The notes beneath the pieces are model-generated. The model was not told where the DNA came from and ran no database searches. It saw only the letters and a list, made by a program, of their open reading frames with translations. The position numbers and the translations under genes are program-made. Below, piece after piece: positions 1 through 12,838 of a DNA stretch of 64,000 nucleotides. This DNA comes from Cunninghamia lanceolata (Eukaryota; Streptophyta; Pinopsida; Cupressales; Cupressaceae). The stretch is from assembly GCA_027924645.1 (NCBI GenBank), contig BSBN01000849.1:11922001-11986000 (forward strand). Reading direction: 5' to 3'. Numbering within the stretch: the stretch's first letter is position 1; the number at the start of each line of letters is the position of its first letter.

Positions 1-46
1 AAGTAGGCTTACTAATCCTAAGTGTATATATATATATATACTAACA
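1..46 (-). mobile_element. 3' LTR (partial) of gag-only copia-like element, left copy
   Basis: This is the end of a minus-strand LTR cut by the window edge. On the minus strand a polypurine run (GCTTAAGGGGGG) is followed directly by TGTTAG, the usual PPT/3' LTR junction. The same junction occurs at 56695 in the right-hand copy, where the whole LTR (56358-56695) is present. A (TA)n run replaces the (GT)n run seen in that copy. Confidence 0.7.
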
Positions 47-1978
47 CCCCCCTTAAGCATAGCTTAGGTGGGCATGGATGAAATGGGTCCTGACTAATAG
101 CCTGGTGAGGTACCCATGTACAAAGCAAAAGAAAATGAGTCCCGACCATGAAGGCTGATAAGGTACTCATGTACAATGCATTCTCTCTAAAAAATGGAGT
201 AAGATAGAAAACCCAGTGGGAAAAAACTATCCTCCAAAAAGAGAGATTATATAGGTGAAGAAGTACTACTTCTTTCACTAAGTACAATATAAGATTCCCC
301 CTATAGGAGAGAAAATGGTAGAAGGTCTATGAGACCCCCCCCATAGTACATGTCCTATTGTAATAATGCTAGATAGTCGATAAAGGATGTAAATGTAGAT
401 CTAGGAACGACGAACAATGTTCCTTCTTTTGGGATGAAATGAAACCACCTGAAGATGCAAGATATCTTCCCATGTGAGAAGATGTTTGTATGATCTTGAT
501 TCATGTTGAATCTAATTCAGGGATGATGGTGCCCATGTCATTATCTTCGAAGAGTGCTCAGGTGTCCCCATGTCGATGTCGAAGGATGCCATAATCAAAT
601 CAGGTGCATGCCCAATAGATGAGGATGATGACGATCTAGAACCATGTGTAGGACGATGTAAATCATGAATATCCAAAGAGGACAATGGAGATCCAGCTTC
701 ATTGAAATTGTCATTGAAGAGAAGACTGATGTCCTCAATGTGAGACTCTACAAATAGACAAGTGATGTTAGGTAGAAATCTATCCCAATCAACAATGCTA
801 GGAAGACTAATATCCTATTGCAAAGAAGCACCGAAAGCTTTTGAGGAAGCGACTCTGGAATCTGATGAAGAAACAATAGGAGTGATGACTCTTTCTATGT
901 CACTGGAACGTTCTATTTATGTATCATGTTTAGGGATGTGAGTTGTGATCAAGGCAGGATCATGTGGGAATAGAGAAACATTGTCTAGTCTCCATATATC
1001 TCCCAAATTTTGATCCATAATTCTTGTGGACAGTCAATATGCATGATGGCATAAAAAGCATCATTTGGAATATGTAAACTCATCAATCCAACAATGTGAT
1101 TATGATGATTAAACCACTTATCCTTCTGAGATTATTTACCAGGTTTAGGGACAAGTCCATATAGATGGGGTATGAGATTATGGATCCTAAGATTTTTTTA
1201 GGATGCCTTCACACCAAATCTTATATTTTCCCTTTTTTAGGTTGATTACAGAAGAGTAAGTTTCATATCCCATGATTAGAACAAGTTAATTCGTCTAGAC
1301 AAAAGAAAGTCAACACATTAGGTAACCCAGATTAGGTGAACTAACCCCCCCCCCCCAAATTTTGGCACTTTTTAACTTAGTGTGAGTTTAAAACCCCCTT
1401 TGCTTAATTTCCCCCCTTAAATGCGACACTTTATAAAGGTTCTTAGTGCTTTTTAGACAATTAAAATGTCTATACTAACACTAACATTTGTAAAGGAACC
1501 TCTATATAACCCCTATTGTGAATTTTTATATTTACATGTAATTTTTTTAGCATATCCAAAAAAAATTGCAAAATAAAATAAAAAATACATTGTGAATGCC
1601 CAAAAATTAGAAATCCCTAGTGAGGGCATAGGTAGATTTAGCCCAGGATGCACAACAATATGTTAAGGAAATAACAAAATACAGGGAAAATGGGGAAATG
1701 GTGATTAGGTAGGAGTGAACAAAGGCAACGGTGGCCAGAGTGTTGGATGAGGCTTCAAGTACCTCAAATTCTTGTAAGCGCAAGTTTAAGTTTTGAAAAC
1801 TTTGCCTCACCTAATTTGCATCCTTTCCTTTCTGATGTGCGATGGCGCCTAATCTGAGGATCTACGTCCTTCTATGATGCCTTTTTGAAGTGTTGTCTAT
1901 GTGAGGGATGAAATCCGTTGCGTGAGGTGTGAAAAACCCCTGAGGGATGAAATCTGTTGCCCGTGTGAGGGTTGTGTG

Positions 1979-2306
1979 TGTCATGTCCCCATATTAGGGC
2001 ATTGTTTAAATTAAAGATTTAAACATCATGGACGGAGAAATCACTTTGGTCAAATATATTTAATCAACATATATACTAATATTAATTAATATTATGAAAA
2101 TACAATATATTTATTGTATTATTGATTTAAGTATTATTATATAATATAATAATACTATTATATAATTTATAACATATAAATATAACATCCTATGACTATT
2201 TTATATTATAAATATATATATAAGCATAAATATTAAATATCCAATATTATAATTTAAATATATATATAATCTTATATAAATAAATATTATTATAACATTA
2301 TAAATT

Positions 2307-2382
<76 letters not shown>

Positions 2383-3971
2383 GACTTGACTTTTTGCAGC
2401 AAATATCTCATATAAGAGAATAACGTAGTAATTGTTAAGTAACTATTAATATTCCTTACAAGCAGCGAATACAAGAGTAGACACTCTAATAAAGGAGTGA
2501 TTATTATTAAATAATATTAAGTAAGTAGTGAATGAACAAATAGGTCAGTGATCACCATATAAAGTGGTGACTATTGATGAAAAGGCATCGATCAAGATAT
2601 AAAGAGAATATTGGTGGGCATTGTGAAGATATCTCATCAGAATAAAAAAAACACAAAACAGAAATGCAATGGAAGTTATATCACCATCATCATTCATTCA
2701 ATAGGAAAAGGATAAAGGAGAATAAAATACTTTACTAAAATTAAGAATATATATATTCTAAAGTAAAGTACATAACTAAGCATACCAGCATCAAGAGAGA
2801 ATAAGATATATATATATTATGAAATTAAAGACAATAATTACAGCATATTCATATGAGACATAAGAAATTGATGATGTGTTCATCAAGGCTCAGGTGAGAT
2901 TCCTCACTTAGTCCTAGCATCTAGTTCCCTCTATTCAACAATAATATTAATTCATATGCTTTGTTTTTCTCATTTAAAATGCATAAACCTATCCCTGACA
3001 TGGTTTAATTCATTCCGCTGTGAGGAAATTGGGACTAGGAAATAAGGGAATTGTGTCATGGCAATTGTGACTTTCATTAGGATAATAACTGTAGATCATT
3101 ATGATATGTCTAGGTACTAATTTCCATCTGCAGGTGTATATAAATAATGGCTGTTATATTGTACAGTAGTTTGTATTTGAATGAAGCCATAAAACTAGAA
3201 AACTATAAGAAGGATGACTGTGAATAAATATAACTTCTCTGATTATTGTTTTTGTCCTGTCATCTACATTTTTGTTTGAATCTCTTATAGCATAATGGAA
3301 GTAGAATGAAAATAGATAAAACAATAATTGCATCTTTGAAACTGGCTAGAAACTGTTTGCACTCTGATATATTGTATGTTGCATCATATACTACTATATG
3401 ATTCATTTCCTAGTGCTAAAGGCAAATTGTATAAATTGGAAATGTGTGGAAACTGCATATATTTTGTTTGTGATTTAGCCAGGAGGGGTGAATGCATAAG
3501 TCTTAGTAGATTGCCTATAAACCCCATCTACGGTTCCGTCCCCATAGGCCTAAGACAAGGGTTTGGGCATTATGCTCTCGTAGGCCTGAGTCAAAGGTTT
3601 GGACCATGGAGGGATGGGGGTCCCACATTGGAATATGCCCCCATAGGCCCGGACGAGGGATTCGGCAAAAGGACCAGCCCCCATAGGCCCTCGTCAAGGG
3701 TTCGGGCAATAGGACTGTGGTAGGCCTTAGGCTACTTAGGATTTATGACTTCTCCTCCCTGGCATGCTGAGTGACTCTTCTTTCTTATGTGTTTTCATTT
3801 GTAAGTTGATTATGTTGAATTACTGGGAAATTGATATTAGAACTGACATACGACAATATGGATTTGTACATATATATATATATACTATTACAGGTACAAT
3901 TCCAAGAGAATATTTAAAGAAAATAAAATCCACAAGTGAATTCTAGGGCAAGTTAGGTAAGGGACATTACA
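1979..3971 (+). repeat. 5' LTR of the 2-kb-LTR element
   Basis: The LTR runs from TGTCAT to ATTACA. It contains AT-rich sequence, a (TA)n tract at about 2311-2376, and a GC-richer block at 3520-3725 built of four degenerate units of about 39 bp, each with a CATAGGCC core followed by a CAAGGGTTYGGGC-like stretch. Open frames over this block on both strands are repeat-derived and are not treated as genes. Confidence 0.9.
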
Positions 3972-4309
3972 GTGGTATCAGAGCATCTTTCCTGCCATCC
4001 TATGGGAAATATGCAAGCCTATCACTAAAGAGGCTCTAGGAATAGTACCCTAGGAAACAACCTCATGGAAGACCCACTCAGAGATGAACTTAGGGCCTTC
4101 ATGGAAAGTAGTGATAAGAAAAACCCAAGCATTAATAGAACAGAATGAGAACCAACCAAGCTCTACTTCAAAACCTAAGTAATAGTCAGGCAAAAGAGGT
4201 AAACTCTAATCGCTCTGAAAAATGACTATTCCACATGAAGGGTAAGCATTAAAATACAAGGTAATTCGTTGGGATTGCTTGAGGACAAGCAATTTTGAGT
4301 GGGGAGGGC
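3972..4309 (+). mobile_element. Internal region: primer-binding site, gag-like relic, palindrome and polypurine tract
   Basis: It starts GTGGTATCAGAGC, a primer-binding site complementary to initiator tRNA-Met, placed directly after the LTR. A short broken frame near 4063-4145 begins MEDPLRDELRAFME and may be the start of a gag gene. Near the right end a near-perfect inverted repeat, TTGCTTG-AGGA-CAAGCAA (4275-4292), precedes the polypurine tract GAGTGGGGAGGGC. With 338 bp between 2-kb LTRs nothing can be encoded, so any movement must have used proteins from another element. Confidence 0.85.
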
Positions 4310-4538
4310 TGTCATGTCCCCATATTAGGGCATTGTTTAAATTAAAGATTTAAACATCATGGACGGAGAAATCACTTTGGTCAAATATATTTAATCAACA
4401 TATATACTAATATTAATTAATATTTTGAAAATACAATATATTTATTGTGTTATTGATTTAAGTATTATTATATAATATAATAATACTATTATATAATTTA
4501 TAACATATAAATATAACATCATTATGACTATTTTATAT

Positions 4539-4596
<58 letters not shown>

Positions 4597-4685
4597 CATA
4601 AATATTAAATATCTAATATTATAATTTAAATATATATATAATCTTATATAAATAAATATTATTATAAAATTATAAATTTATATAA

Positions 4686-4742
<57 letters not shown>

Positions 4743-6325
4743 GACTTGACTTTTTGCAGCAAATATCTCATATAAGAGAATAACGTAGTAATTGTTAAGT
4801 AACTATTAATATTCCTTACAAGCAGCGAATACAAGAGTAGACACTCTAATAAAGGAGTGATTATTATTAAATAATATTAACTAAGTAGTGAATGAACAAA
4901 TAGGTCAGTGATCACCATATAAAGTGGTGACTATTGATGAAAAGGCATCGATCAAGATATAAAGAGAATATTGGTGGGCATTGTGAAGATATCTCATCAG
5001 AATAAAAAAAACACAAAACAGAAATGCAATGGAAGTTAGATCACCATCGTCATTCATTCAATAGGAAAAGGATAAATGAGAATAAAATACTTTACGAAAA
5101 TTAAGAATATATATATTCTAAAGTAAAGTACATAACTAAGCATACCAGCATCAAGAGAGAATAAGATATATATATTATGAAATTAAAGACAATAATTACA
5201 ACATATTCATATGAGACATAAGAAATTGATGATGTGTTCATCAAGGCTCAGGTGAGATTCCTCACTTAGTCCTAGCATCTAGTTCCCTCTATTCAACAAT
5301 AATATTAATTCATATGCTTTGTTTTTCTCATTTAAAATGCATAAACCTATCCCTGACATGGTTTAATTCATTCCATTGTGAGGAAATTGGGACTAGGAAA
5401 TAAGGGAATTGTGTCATGGCAATTGTGACTTTCATTAGGATAATAACTGTAGATCATTATTATATGTCTAGGTACTAATTTCCATCTGCAGGTGTATATA
5501 AATAATGGTTGTTATATTGTACAGTAGTTTGTATTTGAATGAAGCCATAAAACTAGAAAACTATAAGAAGGATGACTGTGAATAAATATAACTTCTCTGA
5601 TTATTGTTTTTGTCCTATCATCTACATTTCTGTTTGAATCTCTTATAGCATAATGGAAGTAGAATGAAAATAGATAAAAGAATAACTGCATATTTGAAAC
5701 TGGCTAGAAACTGTTTGCACTCTAATATATTGTATGTTGCATCATATACTACTATATGATTCATTTCCTAGTGCTAAAGGCAAATTGTATAAATTGGAAA
5801 TGTGTGGAAACTGTATATATTTTGTTTGTGATTTAGCTAGGAGGGGTGAATGCATAAGTCTTAGTAGATTGCCTATAAACCCCATCTAAGGTTCCGTCCC
5901 CATAGGCCTGAGACAAGGGTTTGGGCATTATGCTCTCGTAGGCCTGAGTCAAAGGTTTGGACCATGGAGGGATGGGGGTCCCACATTGGAATATGCCCCC
6001 ATAGGCCCGGACGAGGGATTCGGCAAAAGGACCAGCCCCCATAGGCCTTCGTCAAGGGTTCGGGCAATAGGACTGTGGTAGGCCTTAGGCTACTTAGGAT
6101 TTATGACTTCTCCTCCCTGGCATGCTGAGTGACTCTTCTTTCTTATGTGTTTTCATTTGTAAGTTGATTATGTTGAATTACTGGGAAATTGATATTAGAA
6201 CTGACATACGACAATATGGATTTGTACATATATATATACTGTTACAGGTACGATTCCAAGAGAATATTTAAAGAAAATAAAATCCACAAGTGAATTCTAG
6301 GGCAAGTTAGGTAAGGGACATTACA
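4310..6325 (+). repeat. 3' LTR of the 2-kb-LTR element
   Basis: Near-identical to 1979-3971. The main differences are an extra (TA)n expansion at about 4541-4592, a second (TA)n at 4686-4737 and scattered substitutions, several of them C/T changes. The four 39-bp units recur at 5880-6070. Confidence 0.9.
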
Positions 6326-6846
6326 GTGTGCCACTAGGCTGTGTGAGGGCTTTGTGCCTAGCTACGTGAGTCTTAGCCCCACGTTTGGCTCTTGCTACTC
6401 CCGACAGCGTGCGGGATGGTTCTCAGACCCACATGCTAGAATAGATATGGGCCTACTTCCTTAGGGCATCAAAGGATCTCAAACCTCTACGTTGCCAAAG
6501 GCTTATGAAGCCAGAATCGACCTTCTCTTCCCACTGCCATGTTTGACTTGCTGTGCGCAGAGGTCTTCAATGTGCAATGTGAGAGAAGAGGTGCAACGAA
6601 GAATGGAGTCTTCCTGCACAATGACGTTGTCATGTGTGTAGAGAATAGAGCAAAGATGACTATGTAGGCCATACAAAGATAGTGGGACATCACAACGAGC
6701 AATGTCGTCGTCCCAATAGGTTCCTTCTCCATAGCAGTGTCGTCTTCTCTTCACAGTTTTTGAAGTCCTTCACCCAGATCAAACAAACCAACAAATTGAC
6801 TTAAAAAATAAATAAGCAAAGTAAAATAGTTTGATCTCTGATACCA

Positions 6847-7162
6847 TATCAGAAATTAGAGCCAAGATCACTATGTAAAATGCACATATCAAATCAAGTA
6901 GATTGATTAGGTTCATAAAGGAGTACATATAGGTGAGGATAGGCAACTACTCTCCCACATAATGAGGATAGGACTCCTCACAAGTAGAGTTGGGGCAAGT
7001 TGCCTCCCACTAAAATAGCGAGAGGTGTCAAAAGAAAGATGAAACCTCTATGAAACTCCTAGCCAACTTGACAACTCATCTGAACAAGTGTCAAGTGTAA
7101 ATCAACAACTAAGTAGGCTTAATAAGCCTAAGTGTACACACACACACACAAACACACTAACA
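6847..7162 (-). repeat. 5' LTR of gag-only copia-like element, left copy
   Basis: On the minus strand it starts TGTTAGTG at 7162 and ends at the tRNA-Met primer-binding site at 6846. It carries an (AC)n run at 7137-7158. The flank after it is TGGTT; the far flank of the right copy is TGGAT, so a 4-of-5 target duplication is possible. The inner end is not a clean CA, so the boundary may be off by a few bases. Confidence 0.7.
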
Positions 7163-7264
7163 TGGTTGAAACATCAAATAATCTAGAGAACTCACTACCA
7201 CATTATTGTCTAACTTACCAGAGTGTGCAAGATAGTTTAGGTACACTTGCAATAGTTTTGGAGT

Positions 7265-10200
7265 ATTGATATAGTCATGGTAGGAAGGTCCAACAAAGTA
7301 GTGTCTAGCGATGCAACTAATAGAACAAACAACAATAACACCATAGGATTTCACAACAATGACAAAAACATTCTTATTGATTTCATACTTGCATAATTAC
7401 AACCATGATTACAATCATCACAATTTTTCATAGTGGACTTCTTACATGGTAGGATGTAAACATTTGATCATTAACTAAGATTCACAAATAGATAGTTACT
7501 GCAATGGGATTCATACAACATAATCATGTAGTGATAATTTAAGTACAATTACATCACTAAACACCACTTTACTATAATGACACCCATTATGTGTCACATT
7601 ATTAAACTCCTACCTTAGCATCCATTTTCATCAAGATTGTACTCATCATACTCCTTTTCCCTGACTTTGCCTCTCAAACTTCACTCCTCTCCTTCCCTCA
7701 CCGTTGAAACTCACTCTCTATTCTCCTACTTTATTCTATCCTCTTCACTTTCTTTTGAACACTCAAAACCAACTATATATAGCTTTCTCAAATTTTCCAA
7801 ATGATCTATGTTAACTCTAAGATGACACACAACCCAATACCACATAAAACATGTTGTTGGGTAGAAAAAACAAACTTACAAAATCAAATGGTAAAATGCT
7901 AGAAAGCCTCCATGTGGTAGCAATCATTCATCCTCAATGGTACATTAAATCCTTTTAATTATCCCTTCATTGGTGCAAACTCCAAACAACCTACCCATAA
8001 ATGGAAACAATCACAATTAAACATGTAACTATCAACCTAGAAGATGATCATGAACCGAATTACTATCTTTGACTCATCCAATGATCCTCAAATTTTAATG
8101 TGAGACCCATCAATCAGAATGAGAGCTAATCCCAAAACAACAAAAGCAAATTTCATACTATGGTGAAATGTGCTAACTTTCTCTATCACAAACTAATAGA
8201 TAAATAAGCAACTAAAATAAACCACAAAATCTACTTTTCTAGAATGGCACAATATTTATACAATGGCTAGGGGTGCTCTTACATCAAATACCTAGGGCTA
8301 AAAGAATGATTTCCTCATTTTCTACAAAAGCCCGCCCTTGCATGGAGATTCCAAATTTTTACTTCCTCAACTCATTCTTTCCACCTCCTCAAGTATGCCT
8401 CAACCTGTCAACCTTGAGCACTACTTTTTCCTTTGTCATTTGTGATCTCATCTAGCTTCCTCTTTTTAAGGTTGTGGTACTTTTTTGCACTAGTCATCTT
8501 ATCTATCCTATCCTCTTGATCCATTGCCACTCACAATCATATAGCCTTTTTAGTCAGCTAGTCCCTCACATCTATCAGCCTCATTCTTGGCTTTCACATA
8601 CCCTTTTATTATGTCTTATACTATCGTATGCTTCTTGATACAACTCTTACTCTCACTCATCTACCCTACCCTTTTCATAACTTCTCTCTAGTGACCTCTG
8701 CTCTCACATTCTCTTCTCTATGATACCACTTTTACATTTGTAGTATTGTTAGACACTCTTTAAAATTTTCACATCTTTGGGATAAATAAATATTGTTCCT
8801 CCCTAATGCAAACTCTAGTGCTATTGTAAAACTCCCCTCACTTTCCTTCCATAGCATCAACTTATGTCTTTGTCCATTCTTCTAGATTGTGTAGGTGTTA
8901 GCTGTTCCATCATAAACAACACTTCCATCAATTTCCATGTTCTCCCCGAATAGAAAATAGCACACATCTATTAGTGCAATGTCACACATCACCTCTTCAT
9001 GATATACTCATATGTTGAAATTTACCAAGCACTATTCTTCCACAAGTATCTTATCTCCCTGTTATAACCATCCAATCCTATATGGGTGTGGATGCTTCAT
9101 CCTCCTTATCCCAAATTTTCAACCATTTCCTTAGACACTAAATTTTTTATACTACTAGTATCCACAATGATATTGCAACACTTTCCTCCCACTTTACATC
9201 TAGTCTGTAAAAACTCTTTTTTTGTTGATTCTTTGGGACTTCTATCACATCTCAAGGTTCTTTGCCAAAAAAGTGAGTCTTGTTTCCAAATGCAACCTAT
9301 ATGCTACCATCAGTTCTCTTTGGTTGGAACTTGAAGGCCCTATGTCCCTCCTCTCCAAACCTAAAATAGGTTCCTTTGAAATATTTCTACCTTTTCCTTG
9401 AATATTTCCTCTAGCCTATTGAGAATACCCTCCACATCCTTTCTTGGCCTCTCTGTGATACATTTCCTCACCATCTTCACTCTTGTAGTAAATCTTATCA
9501 TCTCTGCCTCTATGGTGGGTAGTGTTGTCATCTCTCACACTAATGCAATGGGAATGATCGTATTCTTTCTCTCTATGGTAGAAATTTTATCCTCCTCCTT
9601 CATTTCAATAAAGGTTACTTCTCCCTTGACTTCTTGATACACTCCTTTGTCACCTCATGTTTCTCTTCTAGCACCACATCTCTCCTCCTCTCTATCAACT
9701 CTGCCTCTATTCCAACTTTCAGTTAATCTTCCTTTCTATGGTTAGTGCCAACTAGTAGGCTTCCCCTACTATATGGATATTCCACATAGCCAACTCCTCT
9801 AGCATGGATTATCTCAATCCACTGACACACTTCTCCACTTTCTTAGCTTCTTTTCATGATGTCCTAACCAAATTGTTCACTTGTAGTAATCCTTGGTAGA
9901 TATTCTTTCATAGTCATGTTTCTCTATCACAAATTGTGCAGCTCCTTTAAAAATTCCAACTAGTAATTCAATAGAATAAATTTGAACTTTATCTTTTCTT
10001 GGTCCCACTTTCCAATGCTGTGTTCTTCCTTCCTATTCCTCTCTAACTAAACTTCCTTCTACCATATCCCAATATGGCCTTTCAGCCCGGTCTTCACAAA
10101 TTTCACCCTATTTGGGTCCACACTATCATCATATGCAAAGTGCTCCTCCAAATTGAAATGGTCCAATCTATCAACTCTAAAGGATCTGAATTCCCAAAAT

Positions 10201-11086
10201 AGTTTGAAATGTCCATTATATTTCTCTTACCAATGTTAGTTATGACTTTCAACATCCTCTCTTCCTTGTCCTCTTCACTTCCACTTGATTCCACAACATC
10301 ACCATCCTATTCTTCATCTCTCCTTAGTGCTAGCCTAGGCTAGGTTTTCTCTCATAGTCTTGCTCTACCACATCCATCTAGTTCTGTATAGCCTTCAACA
10401 TCTCATACATCTCCTCCATTCATCCTGTAACATTGGAAATACTCACCCTCTCTTTGATGGCATCTTGACTTGATGAGAACTTCATTTAGGTTGGCAATCT
10501 ACCCATTATCACCCCTTGTAAACTACCTTAGAATCATTGCTCTATTTATAAACTTCTCATGGACTACCATAGTTTGACAAACTTTATTTAATTCCTATAA
10601 AGTACATCAACAAAGTGTGGTGTGTTTCCAATGTTTATGCCTTTCTTAACATATATCAACTCCTTAATACTCATCCCACAATCAACCATTTATTTGATAC
10701 CACTTGACGCAATCATGATAGGAGGGTCCATCAAAGAACCATCTATCCATTTAACCAACACAACAAATATCCACAACACCATAGGATTTCAGGATAATAG
10801 AAACAAAATTCTCATTGATTTCATGCTTGCATGATTACAACCATGATTAAAACCATCACAATTTGTTGTAGTGGGCTTGTTACATGCTAGGCCACAACCA
10901 TTTGATTATTAACTAAAATTCACAAATGGATAGTCACCACAATGTGCTTCCTTAAACAATATCATGCAATGATAATTCAAGTAAAAATACATCATTAAAC
11001 ACCACTTTAGTATAATGACACCAGCTATGTGCCAGACTATCAAACTCCTATCTCAATATCCACTTCCTTGAAGATAACACTCCACA
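7265..11086 (-). mobile_element. Ty3/gypsy gag-protease remnant with LTRs, left copy
   Basis: Two direct repeats of about 385 bp (about 7265-7648 and 10703-11086) act as 3' and 5' LTRs on the minus strand. TGGTATCAAA at 10693-10702 is a primer-binding-site-like sequence next to the 5' LTR, and GGGAAAAGGAG near 7650-7662 is polypurine-tract-like. The interior, minus strand, has broken frames resembling gag (around 10294-9850, with DPLELIDW near its start) followed by a retropepsin-like stretch (around 9230-8800, with IIVDTSS at the expected aspartyl site). No reverse transcriptase or integrase is recognisable. Many stops and frameshifts show it is long dead. The same structure lies at 59552-63374. 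Confidence 0.65.
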
Positions 11087-11724
11087 AGCCATGGATGGTA
11101 TTTGGTTGTCTAGTGCAAGAAGACATGTATTTAGTTTAGGTAAAGATGGTCAACAACCTTTGATCAAGTGTGAGTGAAAATGATTACTTATGCCCAATGA
11201 TAATATATGTGGAGAAGTCATATATGCTATAATATGAAATATGTTGACATCAAGGTATGGTCATGTTTGATTTATGTGATTGTTTGTATGCTATGTGGCA
11301 ATTAGGTAGTTAGATAGCTGGTATTCTATGAGAATGTCTTGGCAACTATATCTATCTATTTATACAAATGGAACAAGGTTGGATGTGTTAGATGATGATG
11401 AAGTTGTGGTAAACCTAGTTGGATATTCGGCACTATTGTTTATACATTGAGATACTTTCCAAGAGAGACCTATTGTAGTAGATGTAATTTTTCAATGAAT
11501 ACAATTGTTACAATTCTTTTGCTAGTGGGATTTTTCTCTATAGGGTTTCCGAAGTGAACATGTATCTCATGTGTATTTGTGATTTGTATATTGTTTCATG
11601 TGCTTCATTCAATGTTTATTAATTAAATTGTTAAACATACATATTTTGTTTTGATCACATAATCTTAAGGTATTCTAATGTCCTAGTCCATTGGTCGATT
11701 GTAACACGGATATAATTCTCAACA
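11087..11724 (+). repeat. Outer copia-type LTR, left block
   Basis: It ends ATAATTCTCAACA at 11724, and its last 450 bp resemble 54540-54956, where a degenerate primer-binding site follows. It lies outside the gypsy remnant in both blocks (second copy 63375-64000 and beyond), so it is best read as the 3' LTR of an older outer element that received the inner ones. Its start is unclear. Confidence 0.5.
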
Positions 11725-12450
11725 AGGTTGTCATATGATTAGACCTATGAGGGCATCACATCTTGATAAACCCCTCAAAAATGAGCAATATTAAAAACAA
11801 CAAATATTTACTCAATATATAGATTTGTTACTCTTTGGATTGCACCAAATCAAAATGTGTCACTATTATTTACTCTCCAAAATGATTAGTTTTTGAATTA
11901 GGAGATGATTATCTAATTATTAGAACAAATGCATTGAATGTCTTTAAATACTAGCACTTAATATGAATTCAAATCAGAAGTATATACAATCAACTTAAGA
12001 TAAAAGGATAAAGGAAGCTAGTTAGTTAAACTTGAATTTTGATTATAAAATTGAAAAGGGACAAATTCATAGTTAACCTTTATATCTATGAACTTGTTTA
12101 GAGTGAGATAATAACTAAATTCATGTAGTAAATAGCTAATGAAAGTAAGTACATCGATAAATGTGATAAAAAAGACCGATAAAATAAATGTATATGAAAA
12201 TGAATAAAGAGACTAGAACAATAAACCTATATCAATTAGCATTTACAGTACTTTAATAAACACAAAACTAGAAAGGAAATTGCTCGAATATGCAAATAGT
12301 ACGATTACAGTCTAGTACAGTCAACTTTTGTAACCATGATTTGAACACTAACAATTTTTAATGACGATCTGAGTTAGTTTTAAAGATGTACTAAATTACT
12401 TTTAATGATGCGCGTACAATATATTTGACAGGAAATTTCCGCCACTTTAT
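11725..12450. other. AT-rich spacer, nothing recognised
   Basis: There is no supported open frame, LTR terminus or repeat here. The sequence separates the duplicated TE block from the EF-hand gene 5' region. Confidence 0.5.
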
Positions 12451-12529
12451 GCAATTCTAAAGCTCGTTCATATGTAATCCATTTACGTAAACAGGAAGTG
12501 TGTTTGACACGCTCAAATTCCACCGTGAT

Positions 12530-12838
12530 TCAAAGTAATTGAGTAAGTTGCTGATGAAACAGAGGATGACGTAAACAAAAGTCACATTGATGAGGAATGA
12601 GGAAGATTTTGTGTCTTTTAATATAGTCTTTGGTGGTGGGCTAATGCCAATCCTTCCCTTTTTCCTTGCCATGGTCTTGAAGCTTCCTTTCCTCCTCTTA
12701 TAAATTTGGATTAATCCTTGCAATCAGCACTTAAATTGTGTGCCATATTCACATTTTTTTTCTATTGCACTGCGAGGAGTATCGACTTTGGGTCTGCTTT
12801 TATAAATTTATAGATTATCACTGCGTTTTCTTTCAAAA
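12530..12838 (+). promoter_or_regulatory. Promoter and 5' leader of EF-hand copy 1
   Basis: A TATA box, CTCTTATAAATT (TATAAAT at 12699-12705), lies about 140 bp before the ATG at 12839. The region from about 12540 to the ATG is clearly homologous to 40400-40672, and its distal part also to the minus strand of 53874-54125. Conservation across three copies, including a GATGACGTAAAC motif near 12566 (ACGT core, possible bZIP site), supports a genuine promoter. Confidence 0.65.

Larger units (their letters stand above)
1974..6330. mobile_element. Young non-autonomous LTR element: two 2-kb LTRs around 338 bp
   Basis: The element proper is 1979-6325: left LTR 1979-3971, internal 3972-4309, right LTR 4310-6325. 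Both LTRs begin TGTCATGTCCCC and end GGGACATTACA, and the element is flanked by a perfect 5-bp duplication, GTGTG (1974-1978 and 6326-6330). The right-hand paralogous block has the uninterrupted site, with GTGTG once at 58612-58616. The LTRs differ by only about 1-2% by eye apart from (TA)n length, so the insertion is recent and later than the block duplication. The internal region has a tRNA-Met primer-binding site and a polypurine tract but no intact frame. Confidence 0.92.
47..6846 (-). mobile_element. Internal region of gag-only copia-like element, left copy, split by a later insertion
   Basis: This internal region lies between a 3' LTR (1-46) and a 5' LTR (6847-7162), read on the minus strand. 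A primer-binding site complementary to initiator tRNA-Met (TGGTATCAGAGAT) lies next to the 5' LTR at 6834-6846. Between about 1300 and 500, minus strand, broken frames resemble the copia gag (UBN2) fold, with a tryptophan-rich stretch around ELWIKIWEIYGD. No protease, integrase or reverse transcriptase motif is visible, so the element is non-autonomous. A separate LTR element (1979-6325) is inserted in it. Stops and frameshifts make it non-coding today. Confidence 0.7.

Noticed and set aside
2041..2390. Centromeric or other satellite DNA
   Set aside because: It is the (TA)n-rich part of an LTR, present once per LTR, not a long tandem satellite.
3376..3723. 115-residue plus-strand frame (and minus-strand frames 3515-3709, 5833-6067)
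   Set aside because: They lie over the GC-rich 39-bp repeats inside LTRs. The frames exist on both strands because the repeat unit lacks stops.
6487..6754. Two overlapping minus-strand frames of 81-83 residues (also 58773-59040)
   Set aside because: They lie in the leader after the primer-binding site, occur in two frames at once, and match no gag or host family.
8273..9637. Plus-strand frames 8273-8455, 9086-9334, 9398-9637 and their right-block equivalents
   Set aside because: Antisense to the gypsy gag-protease relic on the minus strand; no plus-strand family.
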